Shown in pieces: positions 5,870 through 9,928 of a stretch of 9,928 nucleotides of DNA. The stretch spans positions 1 through 9,928 of the forward strand of contig DIFE01000024.1 of NCBI GenBank assembly GCA_002418985.1. The letters run 5' to 3'. Below the pieces are notes generated by a model. The model did not search any database. It saw nothing but the letters and a program-made list of their open reading frames with translations, and was not told where the DNA came from. The position numbers were made by a program, and so were the translations under genes. Numbering within the stretch: the stretch's first letter is position 1; each line of letters opens with the position of its first letter. Origin of the DNA: Deltaproteobacteria bacterium UBA5756 (GTDB taxonomy: Bacteria; Desulfobacterota; Syntrophorhabdia; Syntrophorhabdales; Syntrophorhabdaceae).

Positions 5870-6607
5870 CTAGCGCGGGAGCCCGGCCAGCCGTATAGCG
5901 TTTGCTGAAAGAATAAGCTCCATGTCGGAGCGGCTCAAGGACAGCCCCGTGATCTTTGCAAGCTCGCTCTTCATGGTCCCGAAAGGGACGTCGGAACCGA
6001 ACAGGACGCGTTCGGGTCCTGCGGTGCGGACGAACTCCAGGATCATATCCTTGGAGCCGAGCGCCGTGTCGAAGTAGATGTTGCTGTTGTTCTTGAAGGC
6101 CTTCAGAAAGTCGAGAGGGTAGCCTCCCAGCAGACCGAGATGAGGGATGATGAGTATTACCCCGGGGAACATATCGACAAAGGTTTTGGTGAATTCCAGT
6201 TCTTCTTCGAATATGACGGGCTTACCGGTTTTCCGGATCTTTTCCGCGAGAGCGGGAAGCAAGGGGTCCCGCAATACGCTATAGTTCGAGGCCGAATCCT
6301 GCGATCCTCTCATCCAGTGCCACTTGCCGCCGAAATAATCGTCGGGCAAGGGATTGAAACCTTCGTTGTCGTAATTCTCTCTTATATAATGATAGGGGAA
6401 AAAGCTCTCGATTTTCCGGGCCTCACTGAGGATGCGGACGTTGATCGAGTTATTTTCGATTGCCGTGGAAGGGAAGGGTATGATAATAACGTAATCGACG
6501 CCGGCTTCTTTTTGCTGACCCTGCAACTGCGAAGTCGTGACGTCGATGCCCATCGAAAGGGAGGGGCCCCAGTGGGAGTGGCTGTCGATAATAAGGCCAA
6601 GATCCAT
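5870..6607 (-). CDS. Amidohydrolase-2-like TIM-barrel metal hydrolase
   Basis: This 245-residue protein resembles the amidohydrolase-related (ACMSD/amidohydrolase-2) family, whose members hydrolyse or decarboxylate small acids in a metal-holding TIM barrel. The N-terminal strand ends in DSHSHWG (8-14), with H10-x-H12 as metal ligands. IPHLGLLGG (154-162) supplies H156, and FGSDVPFG (203-210) supplies the catalytic or metal-binding D206. After GKPV, where many relatives have a His (PVxxH), this protein has FEEELEF (133-139). It is shorter than most members (about 280-340). An in-frame TAA lies four codons upstream and HxH begins at residue 10, so the ATG is fixed, although no clear Shine-Dalgarno is seen. 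It lies 149 bp upstream of the TAXI gene on the same strand and may be transcribed into it. A role on the imported substrate is possible but unproven. Confidence 0.8.
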   Translation of the reverse strand: MDLGLIIDSHSHWGPSLSMGIDVTTSQLQGQQKEAGVDYVIIIPFPSTAIENNSINVRILSEARKIESFFPYHYIRENYDNEGFNPLPDDYFGGKWHWMRGSQDSASNYSVLRDPLLPALAEKIRKTGKPVIFEEELEFTKTFVDMFPGVILIIPHLGLLGGYPLDFLKAFKNNSNIYFDTALGSKDMILEFVRTAGPERVLFGSDVPFGTMKSELAKITGLSLSRSDMELILSANAIRLAGLPR

Positions 6608-6667
6608 GTGTGATGATGATTACCACGATGGGGCAGGTTTTGTAAACATTTATCAGGAACGATGAAG

Positions 6668-6675
6668 AAAGGAGG
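6668..6675 (+). promoter_or_regulatory. Ribosome binding site that decides the NUDIX start
   Basis: AAAGGAGG lies 7 bp before the GTG at 6683 and inside the possible longer frame that starts at ATG 6662. The upstream ATG has no Shine-Dalgarno of its own, so translation most likely begins at the GTG. Confidence 0.75.
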
Positions 6676-6682
6676 CAGCGCC

Positions 6683-7108
6683 GTGGCGCATACATTGAGA
6701 ACTCCGTTGTTGACTGTCGACGTCATCGTGAGGTTTCAGGGGGGGATCATTCTTATCGAGCGGAAGAATCCGCCGCCGGGATGGGCATTACCCGGGGGTT
6801 TTGTCGATGTCGGAGAATCGGTGGAAGAAGCGGCAATCAGGGAGGCCAGGGAAGAGACATCCCTGGACGTCAGCCTTATCGAGCAGTTTCATGTATACTC
6901 GAGTCCGGACCGCGACCCCAGGTTCCATACCGTCTCCGTCGTATTTATCGGTGATGGTGCCGGTGTGCTGGAGGGACGGGACGATGCTGCAAGAGCAGCC
7001 GTCTTTACAGCCGATAGCCTCCCTGCGGTCATCGCCTTCGATCACGGGCGGATCGTTACCGACTATTTCAGATATCGGGAATCCGGCAGGAAACCACCGG
7101 TGGGCTGA
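6683..7108 (+). CDS. NUDIX hydrolase, ADP-ribose pyrophosphatase-like
   Basis: From the GTG start the protein has 141 residues; an ATG 21 bp upstream (6662) would add seven. It has the NUDIX box G39-x5-E45-x7-R53-E54-A-R-E57-E58, where the glutamates bind the divalent metal used to cleave a nucleoside diphosphate linked to another group. The box ends TSL instead of the usual xGU, so the late glycine is S60. PPPGWALPGGFVDVGE (30-45) and the later SSPDRDPRFHTVSVVF match the ADP-ribose pyrophosphatase-like branch, but the substrate is a guess. The gene is divergent from the amidohydrolase gene, with about 75 bp between their starts. It precedes ilvD by 119 bp on the same strand, so cotranscription is possible. 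Confidence 0.88.
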   Translation: MAHTLRTPLLTVDVIVRFQGGIILIERKNPPPGWALPGGFVDVGESVEEAAIREAREETSLDVSLIEQFHVYSSPDRDPRFHTVSVVFIGDGAGVLEGRDDAARAAVFTADSLPAVIAFDHGRIVTDYFRYRESGRKPPVG

Positions 7109-7128
7109 ATCCGAATCCCACTATTTTA

Positions 7129-7155
7129 TTGAAAAGTCGCTCCCCGTGTAATAAT
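7129..7155 (+). promoter_or_regulatory. Possible promoter for ilvD
   Basis: TTGAAA (7129-7134) and AATAAT (7150-7155) each match 5 of 6 consensus bases, but the 15-bp spacing is short. It lies in the 119-bp gap between the NUDIX stop and ilvD. No terminator is seen in this gap, so read-through from the NUDIX gene is also possible. Confidence 0.3.
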
Positions 7156-7227
7156 CTTGTATGTTTTAAAGACGAATTGTCGATCCGTCTGAGCCAATAC
7201 GATATTTTCTTGCCGAAGGAGAGATTC

Positions 7228-8901
7228 ATGAGGTCTGACAAAATGAAAAAAGGTCTCGAGAAGGCACCGCACAGGAGTCTTTTCGGCGCCATGGGGTATT
7301 TGAAGGAAGAGCTTGAGAGACCCGTCATAGGCGTTGTGAGTTCCGCAAATGAGGTCATCCCGGGACACATACACCTCGGCAGAATAGCCCAGGCGGTAAA
7401 GGACGGCATAAGGATGGCCGGCGGAACGCCCATGGAGTTTTCGACGATCGGTATCTGTGACGGCATCGCAATGAACCATGAGGGGATGAAGTATTCCCTC
7501 GGTTCGCGGGAACTCATCTGCGACTCCGTCGAAGTTATGGCGAGGGCCTATCCTTTTGACGGCCTCGTATTGATTCCTAATTGCGACAAGATAATCCCCG
7601 GCATGATGATGGCCGCCATGCGCCTCAACATCCCCAGCATAATGATAAGCGGCGGGCCGATGCTGGCAGGGCGCTTCAGAGGGAAACCGGTGGATCTCAT
7701 ATCTGTTTTTGAAGGAGTGGGGAAGGTTGCCGGCGGCCTCATGGATACGAAAGAACTTGCCATGTTGGAAGAGTGCGCCTGTCCGGGCGCCGGGTCGTGC
7801 AGCGGTATGTTCACGGCCAACTCCATGAACTGTCTTTCCGAGGCGTTGGGGATTGCCCTTCGGGGGAACGGTACGATCCCGGCGGTCCACGCGGCCAGGG
7901 TCAGACTTGCCAAAGAAACAGGTATCGCGATAGTGGACCTTATCAGGAAAGATGTGAAACCGAGGGACATCATGACTCTCGATGCGTTCAAGAACGCCAT
8001 TACCGTCGACATGGCATTTGGGGGCTCATCAAATACGGCGTTACACCTTCCGGCTATCGCTCACGAGGGCGGCTTCAAACTTCCGCTTGCTCTCTTCGAT
8101 GCGATATCGGAGAAGGTTCCTCACGTCTGCAACATGAGCCCGGCCGGACCCCACCACCTGGAAGATCTGAATGAGGCCGGCGGTGTTTTCGGGATCATGA
8201 AGGAGCTTTCCCGGAAGAACCTGATTAAGAAGTCCTGTATCACAGTCGCCGGGAAGAAGCTTTCCGATCTCCTGAAGGGGGCCGATGCAACTGACCGGGA
8301 AGTGATACGTGCTATCGAGAACGCATATCACGAAAAAGGCGGCCTCGCGGTATTAACGGGAAGCCTGGCGCCCGAGGGAGCGATCGTAAAACGCATAGGC
8401 GTCAGTGAGAGTATCTGGCATTTCGAGGGAAAAGCCCGCGTGTTCGCCAGCGAAGAAGATGCCGGCGAAGCGATCATGGAAGGCAAGATATGGGCGGGTG
8501 ATGCGGTAATTATCCGCTACGAAGGTCCGAAGGGCGGCCCGGGGATGAGAGAAATGCTTACCCCGACGAGTATCCTGGCGGGAAGAGGGCTTGATACCGC
8601 CTGCGCTCTCATTACGGATGGACGATTTTCGGGGGGCACCCGTGGCCTGTGCATTGGACACGTATCGCCGGAGGCGGCGGAGGGCGGACCGATTGCCCTC
8701 GTTAAGGACGGCGACATTATCGAGATAGATCTCGTGAAGAAGACCATTGACCTCAAAGTGACCAGGAGCGAAATGGAGAAGAGGAAAAAGGCATGGAAGA
8801 AGCCCAAACCGAAGATTACCGAGGGCTACATGGCACGCTATGCTAAGATTGTTACCAGCGCGGCTGGCGGTGCGATCTTCAAACCCGACAGCAGCGAATA
8901 A
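7228..8901 (+). CDS. ilvD: Dihydroxy-acid dehydratase
   Basis: This 557-residue protein, the standard IlvD length, converts 2,3-dihydroxy-isovalerate and 2,3-dihydroxy-3-methylvalerate to the 2-keto acids of valine, leucine and isoleucine synthesis. Signatures are PNCDKIIPGMMMAAMR (117-132, C119) and CACPGAGSCSGMFTANSMN (183-201, C191), the cysteines expected to hold the Fe-S cluster, plus GPKGGPGMREM (433-443) and DGRFSGGTRG (464-473). At the position of the third cysteine of [2Fe-2S] enzymes there is a glycine in IPGHIHL (44-50), as in the E. coli [4Fe-4S] enzyme. The ATG at 7228 has GAAGGAGAG (7215-7223) before it, and the protein then begins just before the conserved HRSLFGAMG. An upstream in-frame ATG at 7129 would add 33 unconserved residues. 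The aldo/keto reductase gene follows 24 bp later. No other ilv gene is near. Sugar-acid dehydratases (Edd-like) are relatives, but the motifs favour IlvD. Confidence 0.93.
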   Translation: MRSDKMKKGLEKAPHRSLFGAMGYLKEELERPVIGVVSSANEVIPGHIHLGRIAQAVKDGIRMAGGTPMEFSTIGICDGIAMNHEGMKYSLGSRELICDSVEVMARAYPFDGLVLIPNCDKIIPGMMMAAMRLNIPSIMISGGPMLAGRFRGKPVDLISVFEGVGKVAGGLMDTKELAMLEECACPGAGSCSGMFTANSMNCLSEALGIALRGNGTIPAVHAARVRLAKETGIAIVDLIRKDVKPRDIMTLDAFKNAITVDMAFGGSSNTALHLPAIAHEGGFKLPLALFDAISEKVPHVCNMSPAGPHHLEDLNEAGGVFGIMKELSRKNLIKKSCITVAGKKLSDLLKGADATDREVIRAIENAYHEKGGLAVLTGSLAPEGAIVKRIGVSESIWHFEGKARVFASEEDAGEAIMEGKIWAGDAVIIRYEGPKGGPGMREMLTPTSILAGRGLDTACALITDGRFSGGTRGLCIGHVSPEAAEGGPIALVKDGDIIEIDLVKKTIDLKVTRSEMEKRKKAWKKPKPKITEGYMARYAKIVTSAAGGAIFKPDSSE

Positions 8902-8925
8902 TAAAATATCGAAAGGTTCCACGGA

Positions 8926-9759
8926 GTGGAAAAACGCAAGGTTGGTAGAACAGGATTCGAGGCCACCATTATGGGTCTCGGCGGAGAAGGCATTCTGCGT
9001 TCTCATGGGCAGGATAAAGAAACCTACACGTTGATAAACCGGGCGCTTGATCTGGGCATCAACTATTTTGAATCCGCCCGGGCCTATGACGGGAGCGAAG
9101 AGTATTACGGCAAGGCGCTGCGCGAACGCAGGAAGGACGTTTTTCTGACCAGCAAGTCCCACGCCAGGACGAAAGAAGGCGCACTCGATCATCTCCATGA
9201 GACGCTGCGCAACATGAAGACCGATCATCTCGATCTCTGGCAGGTGCACGATGTCAGAACTCCTCAGGATGTGGACGCCATCTTCGCCACCGGCGGGGCA
9301 ATCGATGCCTTCATTGAGGCAAGGGAAAAGGGCCTTACGCGATTCATCGGAGTCACCGGGCATCAGAGCCCTGCGGTAATCAAAGAGTGCCTGATGCGAT
9401 TTGATTTCGACACTATGCTTGTGCCCGTCAATCCGGCGGAAGCTTCATACAACAGTTTTCTCGAAGAGACGATGCCGCTGGCCGCGCAGAAAGACGTCGG
9501 CGTGATCGGCATGAAGATATACGTTCGCGGTTTTACATCAAAACTCACCTTCTATACATCAATGGAGGCGTTCTTTCGGTACGCGCTCTCCCAGCAGATC
9601 GCTACAGCCGTCATCGGTTGCGACAACCTTGAACAACTGGAACAGAACGTCTATTTCGCCCGGTCCTTCAAGGCGATGGACTGGGAGGAACAGGACGGTT
9701 TCGTAGACGCCGTAGCGCCTTATGCACAGGAATTGTTGTATTATAAAGAAGACAGGTAA
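8926..9759 (+). CDS. Aldo/keto reductase
   Basis: This 277-residue TIM-barrel oxidoreductase probably reduces a carbonyl with NAD(P)H. It starts with the typical EKRKVGRTG. The tetrad is recognisable as Y54 (ARAYDGSEEYYG, 51-62), K77 (TSKS) and H108 (LWQVHDV); the position usually held by Asp (FDTA) is E49 (FESA). Later segments include FIGVTGH (140-146), a strand pattern of the family, and TAVIGCDNLEQLEQN (227-241), the usual cofactor-phosphate region. It lacks the C-terminal cysteine-rich [4Fe-4S] extension that many anaerobe members of this branch carry. The start is GTG, with GAAAGG (8911-8916) 9 bp before it; no ATG fits the conserved N-terminus. It follows ilvD by 24 bp and is very likely in the same transcript. 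The substrate is unknown. Confidence 0.9.
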   Translation: MEKRKVGRTGFEATIMGLGGEGILRSHGQDKETYTLINRALDLGINYFESARAYDGSEEYYGKALRERRKDVFLTSKSHARTKEGALDHLHETLRNMKTDHLDLWQVHDVRTPQDVDAIFATGGAIDAFIEAREKGLTRFIGVTGHQSPAVIKECLMRFDFDTMLVPVNPAEASYNSFLEETMPLAAQKDVGVIGMKIYVRGFTSKLTFYTSMEAFFRYALSQQIATAVIGCDNLEQLEQNVYFARSFKAMDWEEQDGFVDAVAPYAQELLYYKEDR

Positions 9760-9767
9760 TAGGTAAT
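9754..9767 (+). repeat. Tandem 7-bp repeat across the aldo/keto reductase stop
   Basis: AGGTAAT occurs twice in direct succession and is followed by AG. The first copy contains the TAA stop of the aldo/keto reductase gene, so the last Arg codon and stop belong to the repeat. A related sequence appears on the other strand at about 9860-9869. Confidence 0.6.
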
Positions 9768-9847
9768 AGAAAGACATTTCTTTGTGGGGGTCCCGACCTA
9801 TTCAGGGCAGTCGGTCCAGGCGGAACCCTTACGGGCGGTTTGTTTTT

Positions 9848-9869
9848 CCCATACCCATACCCATTACCC
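9848..9869 (+). repeat. Tandem hexamer CCCATA/CCCATT
   Basis: CCCATA (9848-9853) and CCCATA (9854-9859) are followed by CCCATT (9860-9865) and ACCC. The reverse complement resembles the GGTAAT-type repeat at 9754-9767, so the two could be opposing ends of a small non-coding element. Confidence 0.6.
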
Positions 9870-9915
9870 ACATCTGTCCAAAATAATGTAAAGGTCAACC
9901 TCTTTCCTGAGCCTC

Positions 9916-9928
9916 CGTCATTCCGGCG
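9916..9928. repeat. Probable start of a dispersed palindromic (REP-like) repeat, cut by the window end
   Basis: The final bases CGTCATTCCGGCG match the left arm of the GTCATTCCGGCGAAAGCCGG-type dyads found in many proteobacterial intergenic regions. Only the first arm lies in the window, so symmetry cannot be checked here. Confidence 0.35.

Larger units (their letters stand above)
9760..9928. other. Right-end non-coding region
   Basis: No convincing gene is visible after the aldo/keto reductase stop; the frames that remain open are low-complexity shadows. Weak dyads such as CCGAC/GTCGG around 9793-9813 are present. A T-rich run at 9838-9847 follows GC-rich sequence but no clean stem, so no terminator is called. 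Short tandem repeats and a partial palindromic repeat occupy the rest. Confidence 0.55.

Noticed and set aside
7129..7227. N-terminal extension of IlvD from the upstream ATG
   Set aside because: No Shine-Dalgarno, unconserved sequence, and the ATG at 7228 has a good site and gives the standard IlvD length.
7126..7890. Antisense open frame of 254 codons over ilvD
   Set aside because: No family features; it overlaps the most conserved part of IlvD.
8353..9363. Long antisense open frame (336 codons) spanning ilvD and the aldo/keto reductase
   Set aside because: It runs opposite two well-supported genes, has no recognisable domain or ribosome binding site, and crosses their boundary; it reflects codon bias of the genes on the + strand.
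9786..9847. Terminator after the aldo/keto reductase
   Set aside because: GC-rich dyads and a T-run are present, but no stem sits directly before the T-run.
1..9928. tRNA, rRNA, CRISPR array, prophage or insertion sequence
   Set aside because: No cloverleaf-like sequence, spaced direct repeats, transposase or integrase signatures were seen on reading both strands.

Overview
The window looks like chromosomal DNA from an anaerobic, moderate-GC bacterium. The best guess is a Desulfobacterota (former Deltaproteobacteria) lineage of the syntrophic or fatty/aromatic-acid-degrading type. This rests on gene content: a stand-alone acyl-CoA dehydrogenase with a free biotinyl carrier and a 2-hydroxyglutaryl-CoA dehydratase/benzoyl-CoA reductase-type activator ATPase, a TAXI-type TRAP transporter with fused permease, and a dihydroxy-acid dehydratase whose residues suggest the oxygen-labile [4Fe-4S] class. 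The taxonomy is inferred, not proven. No phage, insertion sequence, CRISPR, rRNA or tRNA was seen.

Region 1 (about 93-2472, + strand) is a complete-looking transcription unit. It has a sigma70-like promoter with a dyad operator candidate just downstream, then acyl-CoA dehydrogenase, a 71-residue biotin carrier and an HgdC/BcrAD/BadFG-family ATPase, each with a good ribosome binding site, and it ends at a strong intrinsic terminator. Enzyme partners expected for the carrier (carboxyltransferase or membrane decarboxylase) and the activator (dehydratase or reductase subunits) are absent, so they must be encoded elsewhere.

Region 2 (2531-6607, - strand, convergent with region 1) reads, in transcription order: a metal-dependent amidohydrolase-like protein, a Tat-exported TAXI substrate-binding protein with its own promoter, and a 660-residue fused TRAP permease. 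The 193-bp gap between binding protein and permease holds a perfect 10-bp stem without a T-tract and a perfect 14-bp palindrome. Both are plausible devices for setting different expression of the two transporter genes.

Region 3 (6683-9759, + strand, divergent from region 2) encodes a NUDIX hydrolase, dihydroxy-acid dehydratase (IlvD) and an aldo/keto reductase; the last two are 24 bp apart and probably cotranscribed. The last 170 bp are non-coding, with short tandem repeats and, at the very end, what looks like the first half of a dispersed palindromic repeat.

The regions suggest uptake of a small organic acid (TRAP), acyl-CoA oxidation (region 1) and branched-chain amino acid synthesis (IlvD), but no direct pathway link between them can be shown. 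I did not find a clearly new system. The most notable items are the self-contained operon of 'orphan' accessory proteins, the same promoter boxes and spacing at two transcription units, and the structured gap inside the TRAP locus.
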